A DNA stretch of 64,000 bases. Source: Gordionus sp. m RMFG-2023. Lineage: Eukaryota; Nematomorpha; Gordioida; Chordodea; Parachordodidae. The stretch lies in NCBI RefSeq assembly GCF_954871325.1, contig NC_088778.1:7163743-7227742 (forward strand), given 5' to 3'. Under the pieces are notes generated by a model that was given only the letters and a program-made list of their open reading frames with translations, searched no databases and was not told the origin of the DNA. This document shows, one piece after another, positions 24,722-37,713 of this stretch. How positions within the stretch are numbered: position 1 is the first letter of the stretch; the number at the start of each line of letters is the position of its first letter. The position numbers and the translations under genes were made by a program.

Positions 24722-25679
24722 TGTCGTATTGGGATATGGAATCACGTGGGATTCGGAATCCCTTTAATCCCCACGTTTTATTCAGGATCTTTTTTTTTAA
24801 ATACAATGGTGAAGGTCCGAAGCAACTGCTTCTAAAAATTTGAATGGGGGTACTTAAAAATTTTTTTAATTTAATTCTTTTATTATTTTACTTCCATAAC
24901 CAAGTGATTTCTGGTTTATGATATAGGACTCGACCTCGTGATTCCGTATACATATTATATTTAATAATAAATGGGGCGTCTTATTACATTTTAATAAATT
25001 TTAATGTTTAGCAAATTAGGTTGATTTCTTGTCATAAAATTATTTTACCAATTTCAAAATATGCCTAAAAATATTAACCAAATTAATACAAATGCTTATT
25101 TAATAATTGCACATGCATAATATAAGAGATGATAAATTCTTACTACCTCATATACTGCCAAGACTTCTTAATACCATGAAAGATCCATTTCTTAATAATT
25201 TAATTATTTTATCAATGAAAAAAAAACTTATATAAACAATTAAATGATTATGATTAGAGATAAGCGCGGGCCGTGAAATTACGGCGTGAGTTATAATAAA
25301 TTTTAAATAAAATTTGCGATTTTTTAAAAGAACCGTAAGTAAAACGTAACCATTATAATTTTTTACATACTGAACCGTAACTGTCCCTGCTTAAATGTTC
25401 AACGAAAATTGTGCAATAATTCGGATTTTTTATAAATATATTTATTAATATTTTTTAAAACAAAAAAGTCTTAACCTCATCCCTTTGCATTCATTATATG
25501 CCTTAATTTTATACTATTTACTTTTTTTTAAATTCTCTTTTTAAATCCCTAATTTTGGCCTTTTAATTATAGGGTGCCAGCCGCAAAAAAAGAGAAGAAA
25601 AAGTAATTAAATTATTTTATTTTTTTCATGGGGATTCGGAATATTTATTAAATATTTTTTTCCATATCCCAATACGACA
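24722..25679. mobile_element. Non-autonomous TIR element, about 960 bases
   Basis: The ends are inverted repeats TGTCGTATTGGGATATGGAA (24722-24741) and its complement (25660-25679), each followed inward by an ATTCGGAAT word. Internal sequence is non-coding, with CCGTAA words around 25270-25385. I cannot find a clear target duplication, so the superfamily is unassigned. It is absent from the corresponding place in copy C. Confidence 0.65.
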
Positions 25680-27000
25680 CCTATCTCTTGGACAAGATCA
25701 CGTTATTAAAAGTGTCGTTAGAAGAGTTAATTTAGTATTATTTAAATGGCTCATAGCTTATCGTTTAGTCTTTAGATTTGCAAAAGTTAAATACCTAATA
25801 AGAGGAAATATATGTCTATAAGTTATTAAGTTTCAATATATTTATTTCAATCTAATAACATGCACATATATCATAAGCGTAAAAATATAGATGGAATGTA
25901 ATAATTATTTTCATTTTTTGAGATCAGAACTCTTTCATCTACTAAAAAACTACCAACCTTATGATTGGGTAATGATATAACTTGCTAAACAAGGATAAAA
26001 ATATAAAAAAATTTTATAATTTATTAACGGAATCATGTGGTTGAATATCTACAATATATCTTCCCCCAAATAAAGACCATCTAGTTGGCTTTAGGAAAAA
26101 CATGATCCTTGCCGGATTCGAACCCAGAACTATCGGATTATAAATTATTATAATTCTAACAAATATTTAAATAAATACATAAAAAAATCATACTTAAAAA
26201 CATTGTCATTACAATTTTTTACGTATATAAGAGCCTTTCCTGCATAATTTCATTAACATTGCGAGTCTTAAGCCTAAATGTCAGTTTCCTATCTTACCAT
26301 TGAAAGCATTTCAAAGGCAGCGTTAAAGAGGTGGGCAGGTAAAGATTCAAAAATACTTTGAACATTCGTTTTGCAACAGAAATTTTAGAATTATTACAAG
26401 AATAAAGAGCGGGACGTAATTGCATAAAATACTAACCACATTAAATTTAGTGTGATAAGAGTATTTCTAGCAGATTTATCTTAATTTTTTTATATTTTTA
26501 TAGTTAGTTGCTATTACATACTTTGATATGTTCGGAAATATTTATTTTACACTGGGCTCAGCTCAAATTAAAGAAAATGATATAAATTAAAACACTTTGA
26601 TGTTAACGTTCTCCGGCAAGAGCCGGTAACCGAATTAACCGACATATCGCCATTACCCAATCTAAAATCTATGTAATGTAATTTATAAATCATTCGAATA
26701 AAAAACATATGAATATATCTCTATAGCTCGGAGCTTGAATCATAAGAAAGAGTTTGTATTGATATTTATACTTTATAAAAAATAAACTGAATGATATAAT
26801 TAAAAAAAATTATAAACTGAATTCAAATTATTTATCAATAAGAGGGATGGGCTGCATAATTACTCAAAAAATTTAAATAATTTTTAATTGTAATGCAAAA
26901 ATTTATAATTATGAAATTCCATTTCTTAAATTATTTATTAATTAATAATTACATGTAATCGTGATTTTATAGAGAATTCTAATTATATAATTACAATTCT
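25680..27000. other. Gene-free stretch with a perfect tRNA-type B box
   Basis: On the minus strand GGGTTCGAATCC occurs at about 26121-26132, the exact RNA polymerase III B box of tRNA genes. I find no A box or acceptor stem, so it could be a tRNA relic, a SINE fragment or chance. Confidence 0.3.
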
Positions 27001-28059
27001 TTTTTATCTCAATTCGTAAAGTAAAAATTCAAGATAGGATTATATTATGGTAAAACTAATGAGAAACTTTATTAATTGGCATATAATAAAATAATATTTT
27101 ATACTTTATTAAAATTTGCTTTTTATATTTGAAAAATATAAAGGTTGGTTTTACTCCTTAAATATACAATACAAAATGATAGGACGTTTGCAATAAAATT
27201 CTGTATTACAAAATGGAACATCATTTATGTCTAAATACTGATTATTTTTCTACCCTAATCAACAAACACTATTGAAAATACTTTTAACGGATATTTAAAA
27301 GAAAACGTATAATTTTTCCTATAAATTATCATTTTTTATTTTTCAAAGAGATCGTTAATTATAGGTATTTTATTATAATTATTTAACAACTTAAATAGTG
27401 TTACTATAGTTGATGAAGAAAACAATGTGTTATACTTTAAAAACACCTTTTAATTAAACCTAGAATATTAATTCGATTATCGTCTTTTATATATTCACAA
27501 ATTTGAAATTACCATTATTGTTTTCGACAATCTCGGGACTTTTGTATTTAGAAATGTTTATTGAAAACAGCTTCATATACTATTAATTATTATAAATATT
27601 TTGTCTAGATATTTACTCAACAAATCTAAACGGGAAAGTTTTGCCATTCTAATAAAATTTCTTTAGTGCGGAATAAAGACAATTGCTATGGGGGATAAAA
27701 TTTACAGAATTATAAAAATTACATTACCATCTTTAAATTATCAAACTTTGGGTAATGCTTAATTTGATTTAGTAATATTCAAAACAATTATTGTTATTTT
27801 TCAAACAGCTTATCATTCATTATTGAATAGCTTTTCTTCATAAGCTTATATTCTTCATGTATCATTTATATGAGAAATTTGTAAAATTGAACAGGAAAAT
27901 TTTTTCGATAAATACTTTATTTGGTGATTGAAGTAAAAATAAAAAGCAAGTCAGCCAGCCTCTAAAAGTGGTAATATAAATATTATAGATAGGTTTAATT
28001 TGTATTTTGTTAGTAAAAAAAGGAAAAATTAGGCAAATATGATGACATTAATATCAATG

Positions 28060-28382
28060 TAATAATCGTACCCCAATGTAATGCTATGGATAAATATATA
28101 ATTAAAAGGGCTCCAAAAGATGGTAGAATAACTGTTATAAACCTGTTTGTGATTTGTATTTTACTGGTAAAACAAAAAAGTAAGAAGCTAAAAAAATTCA
28201 ATTCGCGTTGCTGGAACCTCTTCATAAAAGTAAGAGAGAAAAAATTTTATGGCGTTTATAGAATAAATTTCACTTGTTCTGATTTTCATTATAACGATGA
28301 TAATAGGTTATATGATTATGTGATTGTCGCAGAGACGAATTTTGATTTTTTTAAATTTCTTATTTTTTTGTTTTATTTATAA
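28060..28382 (+). pseudogene. ORF of the basic cassette family
   Basis: An ORF (from 28086) begins DKYIIKRAPKDGRITVINLF, which resembles the cassette unit FVTAP..GKILIIDMF at 34700-34760. The later part, with KQKSKKLKKF, matches the basic run. A cassette start (28-codon match to 20476) lies just upstream at 27890-28050, with a stop. Function unknown. Confidence 0.35.
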
Positions 28383-29347
28383 AATATTAATCATAAATAA
28401 GTCCATAGCATTCAATTTGCCTTCATATAGAGCGGCTTTTATGTTCTCTTCACCCAAATCGATAATATGAATTGATCTTATGAATGTAATCTTTATCATT
28501 TTTTCGACATTTTTATATTCTACTACAAATATATTTCATATAAATGATATATGATGGAAAAATATTGATTATTGAAAGATAAGCTGATTTTTAAGTTAAA
28601 ACTTAAGAAACAATTTTACAATATCCAGAAACCCTTTTTGAAGCCGGTTCTTTCAAAGTGCCTATAATTAAGCCTTTCTTCGTTTTTTTCTATTATTGGG
28701 ATAAATATAAAAGCAATCAATATTAATGATCAACCCAAATGTCCATTTTTATCGAGAAAGATTATATCTTTATTTTTGATAGATTAATTATAATTAGATA
28801 ATTACAATTCATTTTTTATTAATTAATATAATAAAAAATTAAAGTAGGATTCTATTGAAAATTATCAAATGGAGTTATAGTTTAGAAGAACCTTTTAAAT
28901 TGCTGAAAAACTTCCTAGCATATTAATTCGATCTTTATCACCTAGAATAATTGACATATATTCTATATTAATATAATCCACTTCCACAACATAAAATTTT
29001 AATGTTCAAAATCATATTAAACTAAATTTCGATTAAAAATATTATATGTTAAGGTATGAATATATAGTAATATTTGAACCATATTAACGTATGGCTCCCC
29101 TTGGCTACACCATTGAGAGAATCTATACATCTAGAAAAAAGAGATTCTATGAATGATACTATACCCTTTAATATAGGTAATGAATTTACCCGTTTTCTTA
29201 TCATTCCCATCAAAGCTTAACCAAAATTTGTAATTTAAAAAAATTACTTGCGTTATCTGCCAAGGTAATAGTTAAAGTATTCACTCAATATATTCCCGCC
29301 AAAAATATGAATGAATGATTGCAATATTATTAATAGTTAACCAAAAT

Positions 29348-30455
29348 AGAGGAGACTAGGGTAAAACGATTGACGGGTAACAATGTTAACGAGAATAACC
29401 TTTTAACTCTTGAGCACAAAGATTTTAAATTTGGTGTGAAGATGTATTTTTATATCTAATTTCTTACCTATGTTCATATTTTTAAAAACTTACCTGGTTT
29501 TATATATTTTGTCAAAAAACTGTTTTTTACCCAAAAAATATAAAAATCATTCTCTAGTATATTTTGCTTTTAGTAAAATATACATATCCTCAGGATTCAA
29601 AATTTGGCAAACATGTTTCTTAATGTATTAGCTATAAAATAAAATTTTATCTGACATTTGTAGCTATACTAGAAGTCACGCAATAACGATATTTATAATA
29701 TATGTCACCTTGGGGTAACGCTGTTATGGGTAAAACGGTTAAAATATATAATTATTCACATTAAATTTTTCTTTCATTCATTTATTAAAATTGTATCAAT
29801 CAAATAATGAGAAATTATAAAAGAAAAACCATATTCAGAGATGTAAGTATAATAGATGAAGTCATAAAATATAAAATAACAATAACACTTCATTGAATTT
29901 GTCTGCTAAAAAATATATATACCTTATACAACATTGAGAAGAAGATATAGAAATGGTATTTAAAGTTCAGATCATATACAAATATTTACAAATGAAGAAG
30001 AATCGTGATTGCATATTAGAAGCAAGCAGGTCATTTATGATTAACGCCTATACATAATTAAATTATATTGTTTGTATTAGAATTGATTGAGCAATACTAA
30101 TAAAGTTACCAAATTAATATTGAAATTATTAATTCCGAGAAAAAAAGGATATCAGAAAAGAATTGTGTATGTGTTATTTGCAATAAAAACTATGTAAATA
30201 GTCGTGAGGGCGATGAATGGTTAAAATGTACAATGTGCCTTGAATGGGCGCATTCTAAATGTGCTAATTATGACTACTTTACATGTCCATATTGTATTGA
30301 TTAGTTTGTAAATAAAAATCATAAATATATCTTAAATTTGTAATATTTGATAAATAAAACGATAAATATATGTCAAATATTATTTTAACCACTTTAACGC
30401 ATTGCTTATCACTTTACCTTGTAAGGGTAAAATGGCGAAAATGAGTAGTTTGACA
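29348..30455 (+). mobile_element. Relic of a pogo-type transposon with PHD-like finger
   Basis: The left end GGAGACTAGGGTAAAAC resembles the end of the complete-ended element at 61485. A C-terminal finger is intact at about 30150-30303: CVICNKNYV, DEWLKCTMCLEWAH, SKCANY, TCPYCID, stop. This is a PHD/zinc-ribbon C4HC3-like order. The transposase body and the right end are not recognisable. It is a diverged cousin of the 61485 element. Confidence 0.6.
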
Positions 30456-30479
30456 TAACTAATCATAGCTCCTAAAATA

Positions 30480-32380
30480 TTATAGGTAGAGGGCTACACT
30501 TTTTTATAACTTGTAGATGAGGGATGGGGCTATACATTGATTTATAATTTGTTGTGTTTGACTCTTGTTTAAAATTTTTATGGTAAATATGCAAAACGTT
30601 TACCTTATTGAAATATTTATAAAATTCCTGGCATGATATATTATAAATTTGTTTAACCATTAGCGCGGCCTCTAATGTTGTTAAAGCAATCCGATTTCTC
30701 TCCAGTCCTTATCAGGCTATAAATGTGCTCGGATGAGGCATTAGAATGAGGTAAGGAGAAGACATACTCGCATATTTTTCCCAAGCATGAGAATAAATTG
30801 TTAATACGAAAAAATTCAACCCATTTCTCCTCTACTTATAGATCATCTAACTTTAAATATTCTGGCTAATCATAAAAAATTGTGGAAATTACAATCTCCT
30901 CAAACTAGACATCAATGTTTTTCAGTATTTTTAATATATTTATTAATTTACAAAAACCATATATTGATGGTTTCTGTTCCAAGGCTAAATATTTATCCAT
31001 TTGTAAATAGAGTTATTAAAATCAAATTTTGATTTTAATTCTAAAATTGTTTTAATAAAAATATCTGCTTCATTTAAAAATGTATTATTTAGAGTATTAT
31101 TTGGACATTTTAATATAATATTTTTAGCAATAGCGCCATAAAATTTATTATCATTTTTAACTGTAGAGATGAACAGAGCTGTAGCATGATTTTATTAATA
31201 AAGAATCTTCTAATTAAAACTGAATATTAACTGCATGAAGTAGATTTTTTACATATCTTAAATATGCTTCTGCCATTTCATAATCCAAAAAATTTTTCAA
31301 AATTTTAGGACAGCTTTTAAATTCTTTATTTAAAAAGTATTTTTTTTAAGGGTTTGTAAAATTTTAAAATATCGATGGCAGGTATTAATGATAACCACCT
31401 GAGAGGTACATATCGCAACAACTCATTCCAAGTCAGACCACTCCACCAACTCTTTTAGTTGATGAACAAAATTAGTTAAAACATTTCAGCACAATTATTT
31501 CGACATCCACAGATAGTACATTCATTGCCTTCTTTCAAGAATCATGTTGTATATGCCATATACAGCCAATTGGTATTAATTCATTATTGTGCTGCCTGAA
31601 TTAGGTAAATACACTTTGGTTTTTGCCAAAATTTACAGAGGCATTATCAGCGCAGATAGCTGACATGCAATTCATTGATAACCCTGAATCAGCTATATTT
31701 ACATTATGTGGTTAGCTACATCGTTGGATTTTTCACTACCCGAAAAATTTTTTTTAACAGTTTTATTGAAATGTTATAATATTTCCATTATTAGATGAAT
31801 CTGTTATAATTGCATATGGGATGCCCATCTTTCAAATCGTTTAGATTTGACCTCTAGGATTCAGGTACTAAAACCAAGTAAGGTTTGCACTTATATTGGA
31901 GTAATTAAATATCATAGGAAAAAGATTCTACCAACATTGTGATGATATAGCTCTGTGAATGTTGAACTACATGATAGGTTTATACGATTTCCGTAGCTGT
32001 AGTTGAATCTATATTATATATTATTTTTGGAGTATATTTTTGTATAATCATGTTGATATACGATAATCTCACCTGTACTGACTTATATGAATGAAAATAT
32101 GTTGATTTATTATTGGATAAAAATAAAACAGGATAAAAAGAAATTTACAAATTAGACATGTTTTTCGAAATATTTAAAATTTATTTTAAAAATATAAAAA
32201 TAATTAATTACTATCTCTCAAAATTATTATTTATATATTAAAAACGTTTAAATACTTGTTTTAAAAATTGTGGGAGAAATTAAAAAATTGCGGTAGATTT
32301 TTGCGGGAGAGAGATGATCTGCGTGTAAACTAAATAATTGCGGGAGTCTCCCGCTGATACGGGGAGACATGGCCACCCTG
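30480..32380 (-). mobile_element. Decayed hAT transposon (ZBED/ZMYM-like transposase)
   Basis: The 5' end on the minus strand is a typical hAT end, CAGGGTGGCCATGTCTCCCC (32380-32361), with GCGGGAG words behind it. Transposase text follows in broken frames: GIPYAIITDSSNN (about 31820-31780), SAICADNASVNFGKN (about 31680-31620), IPIGCIWHIQHD (about 31580-31540), LSVDVEIIVLKCF (about 31520-31480), KWVEFFR (about 30830-30810) and the hAT dimerisation block FSLPHSNASSEHIYS (about 30765-30720). Several stops and frame changes; the far end is unclear near 30480. The catalytic domain is degenerate. Confidence 0.75.
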
Positions 32381-32389
32381 TTCACGACT

Positions 32390-32880
32390 CAAGTTGGAAG
32401 TCTAAAGTTAAAAATAAAAAAAAGAATATATGTTTTTTTAATTAATAACTAATTTGAAATCTTCGTCCTATAGTCCCATCAAGTTGACGACTCAGCTCAT
32501 AGAACTATTCGACCTCTAGTCGACATAAGTATATATTTAGTATTCACGACCTTAAATTGGAAGTCTAAAGTTAAAAATAAAAAAAATAGAACAAATGTTT
32601 AATATAACTAATTTGAAATCTTCATCATAGTCGATTCAAGTTCATAGAACTATTCATCCTATAGTAGACTCAAGTTGGAAGTCTAAAGTAAATAAAAATG
32701 AAAAAAACAGAACATATATCTTAATTTAATAACTATAGCTTTTTGAAATATTCGTCCTCTAGTCGACTCAAGTTCATAAAACTATTCGTCCTCTAGTCGA
32801 CTCAAGTTCATAAAATATTCGTACTTGAGTTCACGATATGAGTTAGTCGACTTATTCAACTAACGACTAGAGACTCTTAG
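32390..32880 (+). repeat. Minisatellite with units built on CTCTAGTCGACTCAAGTTCAT
   Basis: Three to four imperfect units of roughly 130-170 bases share GTTGGAAGTCTAAAG, AATTTGAAAT-TTCGTCCT and TAGTCGACTCAAGTTC. The last part collapses to short units of about 35 bases. Non-coding. Confidence 0.65.
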
Positions 32881-33929
32881 TTGGAGTCGGGTAAACTCGA
32901 CGTTTTAACAACATTACTTTTATATCTAAAAGATGATCGAATTAATATGCTAGAAAGTTTTATTGTTTTCTTCAATACAGTAGAATAACTATTTAGCTTT
33001 ATTGTCGCTAAATAATCATAATAGAATACTTTTATTGATAATCTCTTTGAAAAATAAAAAAATGATAATTTATAGAAAAAATTATACATTTTCTTTTAAA
33101 TGTACGTTAATTCAATAGTGTTTGATGATTAGGGTAGAAAAATTGCATCAAATTTTTGACATAAAGGATTTTTCATTTTGTAATACAATTTGAATGCGAA
33201 TGTCTCATCATTTTGTATAGTATATTTAAGGAATAAAACCTTTATATTTTTCAAACATGAAAAACAAATTTTTTTAAAGAATAAAATTTTATTAAAATTA
33301 TATTATATGAAAATTAATAAAGTTTCTCATTTTTATTTACTATTTTTAATAAAATCTTATTTAAAATTTTGGAATTCTTATGTTTGAAACATTCTAACAA
33401 ATAGTGTTGGTTAGAGGGTGCGAGATTTTGTGGTGAATATAAACACCATTTAATAGACCATGGATAATCTAGTAACAGTTTATGATATTGAAAAGAATAC
33501 CTTTGGTTGGAAATTTAATCAAAAGAATAACAGAAATAATAATTACTCTAAAATATAAAACGGCAAAAAATATCTGAAATCAAAAATAGCTGCTAGATCT
33601 TGATACCACTGATCTTTAGTTATTCGTTTTCAAATTGATAACTTAATAATTACAAAATAAATATAGTTTTCTTTTCAATAAAGATCTTATAATTTAGTTA
33701 ATTTTAATACTATACTAAAGAAAATTTATATCTGTTGTGTTTATTTGATTTCTATTTATATTTAGCTTTTCTTAAAATAATTTTTAATATATTATAAAAT
33801 TCTAAGTCGGTGTACTTTACGCCACCTATAATGACAACGATAGAAAGCGGCACCCGGTCTACGATAGTTATATCGATGCTAAGTTCTTATTTCTTATCTT
33901 TTTAAAATGATTTATTGCATATACCTTAC

Positions 33930-34255
33930 ATGCTCCATAGTCGTAGGTATGGCATGGCCCTTACGATCTAAGAGTATATTTTCAGGGTGAACATAGCGAT
34001 GAATAATCCCTTAAAAGATGGAAATATACGATTATATTTTAAAAACTATACATTTTGTTTAATTAAAGGTTGTGTTATTAAAAGTTAACTTTAATAATAT
34101 AATAATTTTGTTAAAACCGTTGTTGTCGTGTAAATAATTTAAAGCAATTGCGATTTCCCCTGCATAGAATATGGCGTGATCTTCCGCCAGTCTCCCATAT
34201 CTTTTCATAATAGATCTAAGATTTTCCCCTGAAATGAAATGCATTACCAATATAT
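33930..34255 (-). pseudogene. Kinase pseudogene, copy B
   Basis: Minus-strand text matches exon 3 of the intact kinase (FISGENLRSIMKRYG, EDHAIFYAGEIAIALNYLHD; 34250-34120), and the HRD exon is at about 34010-33935. HRD is degraded (HRY), and glycine-loop, activation and C-lobe exons are missing. Non-functional. Confidence 0.75.
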
Positions 34256-34489
34256 TGCGAAAAAATTTAATATGCGACTGAGATTTTTAAAAGATTTTCT
34301 TGGGTCACCATTTTAAGGTAGCATATTAAAAACGCTATTATTATTAAAAGATAGAATATAAACTTATAACATTGCAAGCATCTTAAAAGCGCCGTTTAAG
34401 AAGCGGCTCTAGCAAGCGGAATAATTAATTGAAATGAAGAATTCTTAATATTCAAATTTTATTATTTATCTATAACTGATGAGGAATTT

Positions 34490-34990
34490 GTAACATCTCC
34501 AAACGAGGGTAGAATAATTATTATATAAACTGTTCATGATTTGATTTTATTAGTCAAAAATATAGGGAAAATAAAAAGGTTCTTTAAGAAATTTGTTAAA
34601 AAATCTAATGAAAAGAAGGGATTGGACATTTGTGCAATGAACGAGATTACCATTCCAGACATTCATTGAAATGATGCTTATTTATTTAGTGATATAGTAG
34701 ATGGAGAATTTGTCACAGCTCCACAATTGGGTAAAATACTTATTATAGATATGTTCATGATTTGATTTTATTAGTCATAAAAAGGAAATATAAAAAGGAT
34801 TAAGAGATTTGATAAATAATATATTGAAAATTCGGGAGTGGACATTTGTGAGATCAACGAAATTACCATTACATGCATTTATTATAATGATGCTATATTA
34901 TTTTGTGGTTATCTCGTGGAAGATGAGAAATAAAATGTTATATAAATTTAAACTTTTCTCTAATTTCCATGATTCAAGCCCGCTAAATTG
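34490..34990 (+). pseudogene. Basic cassette repeats in the left palindrome arm
   Basis: Two successive units read DEEFVTSPNEGRIIII and DGEFVTAPQLGKILIID, each followed by KKFVKKS-like basic runs and by DICxxNEITI. An ORF of 60 codons starts at 34809. The cassette runs opposite to the kinase exons of the same arm and occupies the place of the glycine-loop and helix-C exons. The unit is unknown to me. Stops interrupt it. Confidence 0.45.
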
Positions 34991-37059
34991 ACTATGGGGG
35001 AGAATATTGTAAGACGACTCTATGAATATAGAATAAAAAAGATCTTTTTTAGGCGGAAAATTAATAATGTTTATATATTATAAATGAAATGTTGATAAAA
35101 TTTGCAAAATTAATTTGCAAAAAACCTAGTGTAAAAATGCAAAATTTAAGATAATAAATTAAATTTTTCAACTTCAAGAAGCAAATATTTTATTTAGTAG
35201 GAAATTTTTATAGAAGGAATTTGATGAAATTCGCTATAATAAATTCCACAAAAAGTAAATGGGGGAAAAGTTTACTGACAAATTAAGATTTTAGAAATTA
35301 AATTCTTTAATTTCAAGTAGAAAAATTATTCGAATTATATATGCGAAATAATTTTTTATGAAAGGAAAGTTTTTTTATCCAGGAATTTTAATAATTTTAA
35401 TAGTCTGAATGTGATAAATTCTCAATGATAATTTACGAAAATCTAAATCGGTTAAAAAATGTTAAAGGAAGAATAATACTTTTTTTAAACTTCAGATATA
35501 AAATCTATTCTAGCTATATATGAAATATTATTTTTAAGAAAGAATAGAAGGGAAAAATTACTATAATTGAGTCAAATATTCGAGAGGCAAAATAATATTT
35601 GATTATCATTTGTTAAGTCGCTTCTGAATGGCTTCCAAGGTAAGTTAACTGCTGACTCAAGATTGCTATTAGGATCTAGTTCACTATATTTTGAATGTTA
35701 TTTAAAATAATTATCATTTTTTGAAGCACTAAATATTATATTCTAAATTTCAAATTGGCATCCTCTACGCAGAATTGTTTTCATGATATACGTTTCGATT
35801 ATTGATTTTACTACGAATATCATATTTCAAAATCGAATACCAATAATAATAGAGATTCGATCAAATTATTAGTGTATTATTCGAAATTTTCCCTAAACCT
35901 TCAAAATATCCTTGTGAAACTTTATAATTATTTTCCAAAAATTAACGAATAATATTATGGTTTTTTTTATCGCTTCTTTTGGCACCTTTCTGCAGAGTTA
36001 ATTTAACTAAATCTACCAAGAGGCCAAAGGACTATATCTTAGATGTTGGTTGCTTCCACTCTTCTTGTCAATATTCAAATGAATAGCGGAATGTGTCTTT
36101 TCCAACTCTATTCTTCTGTTGTATAATTTACTTCGGAACAGTTATTAATTTATTTCGAATTATTTATCATGAAAATAATTCTGCATAGAGGATGCCAATT
36201 TGAAATTTAGAATATAATATTTAGTGCTTCGAAAAATGATAATTATTTTAAATAACATTCAAAATATAGTGAACTAGCTCCTAATAGCAATCTTGAGTCC
36301 ACAGTTAACTTACCTTGGAAGATATTCAGAAGTGACTTAACAAATGATAAAGGTAATCAAATATTATTTTGCCTCTCGAATATTTGACTCAATTATAGTA
36401 ATTTTTCCCTTCTATTCTTTCATAAAAATAATATTTCATATATAGCTCGAATAAATTTTCTATCAGAAGTTTAAAAAAAGTATTAATTTTCCTATAACTT
36501 TTTTTAACCGATTTAGATTGTAAATTATCATTGAGAATTTATCAACTTCAGACTATTAAAATTATTAAAATTTCTGGATAAAAAAACTCTACTTTCATAA
36601 AAAATTATTTCCATATATATATAGTTCGAATAATTTTTCTACTTGAAATTAATGAATTTAATTTCTAAAATCTTAATTTGTCAGTAAACTTTTACCCTAT
36701 TTACTTTTTGTGGAAATTATTATAGCGAATTTCATCAAAGCCCAAATTTATGATCTATAAAAATTATTGAAATTTCTGCACAAATAAAATATTTGCTTCT
36801 TGAAGTTGAAGAATTTAATTTATAATCTTAATTTCGCTATTTTACACTAGGGTTTTTAGCAAATGAATGTTGCGAATTTTATCAATATTTCATTTATAAT
36901 ATATAAAAATTATTAAATTTTCCACCTATAAATTATCTTCATTTTATTTTATATATATAGAGTCATCTAACAATATTCTCCTACATGTGAATTTAGCGGC
37001 TATCACGGGAATTCGAAAAAAGTTTAAATTTATTTAACATTTTATTTCTCATTTTCCAC

Positions 37060-37490
37060 GAGACAAGCACAAAATATATTAGCATTACGAATGCCTGGAA
37101 TGGTAATCTCGTTGATCTCATAAATGTCCACTCCCGACAATAGATCATTTATCAAATCTTTTAAACCTTTTTATTTTCCCTTTTTTATGACTAATAAAAT
37201 GAAATCATGAACATTTTTATAATAATTATTTTACTCACTTGTGGAGCTGTTACAAATTCTCCATCTACTACATCACTAAATAAATTAGCATCATTTCAAT
37301 GAATGTCTGGAATGGTAATCTCGTTCATTGCACAAATGCATTCCCTTCTTTTCATTAGATTTTTTTATCAAATTTCATAAAGAACCTTTTTATTTTCCCT
37401 ATATTTTTGACTAATATAATCAAATCATAAACAGTTTCTTTAATAATTATTCTACTTTCGTTTGGAGCTGTTACAAATTCCTCATCAGTT
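37060..37490 (-). pseudogene. Basic cassette repeats in the right palindrome arm
   Basis: Reverse-complement partner of 34500-34960. On the minus strand it reads GEFVTAPQVSKIIII and DIHEITIP-like text with basic runs, broken by stops. As in the other arm it runs against the kinase direction. Confidence 0.45.
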
Positions 37491-37713
37491 ATAGATAAAT
37501 AATAAAATTTTTATATTAAGAATTCTTCATTTCAATTAATTATGCCTCTTGCTAGAGCCGCTTCTTAAACGGCTCTTTTAAGATGCTTGCAATGTTATAA
37601 GTTTATATTCTATCTTTTAATAATAACAGCGTTTTTAATATGCTACCTTAAAATGATGACCCAGGAAAATTTTTTAAAAATCTCAGTCGCATATTAAATT
37701 TTTTTGCAATATA

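Larger units (their letters stand above)
33365..35787 (-). repeat. Left arm of a giant palindrome (copy B of the kinase locus)
   Basis: Reverse complement of 36167-38595 with only scattered differences, leaving a 379-base spacer. Going outward the similarity resumes at 32880-33260, which is the reverse complement of about 40450-40740. So this arm is copy B with the 38600-40440 section missing. Confidence 0.85.
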
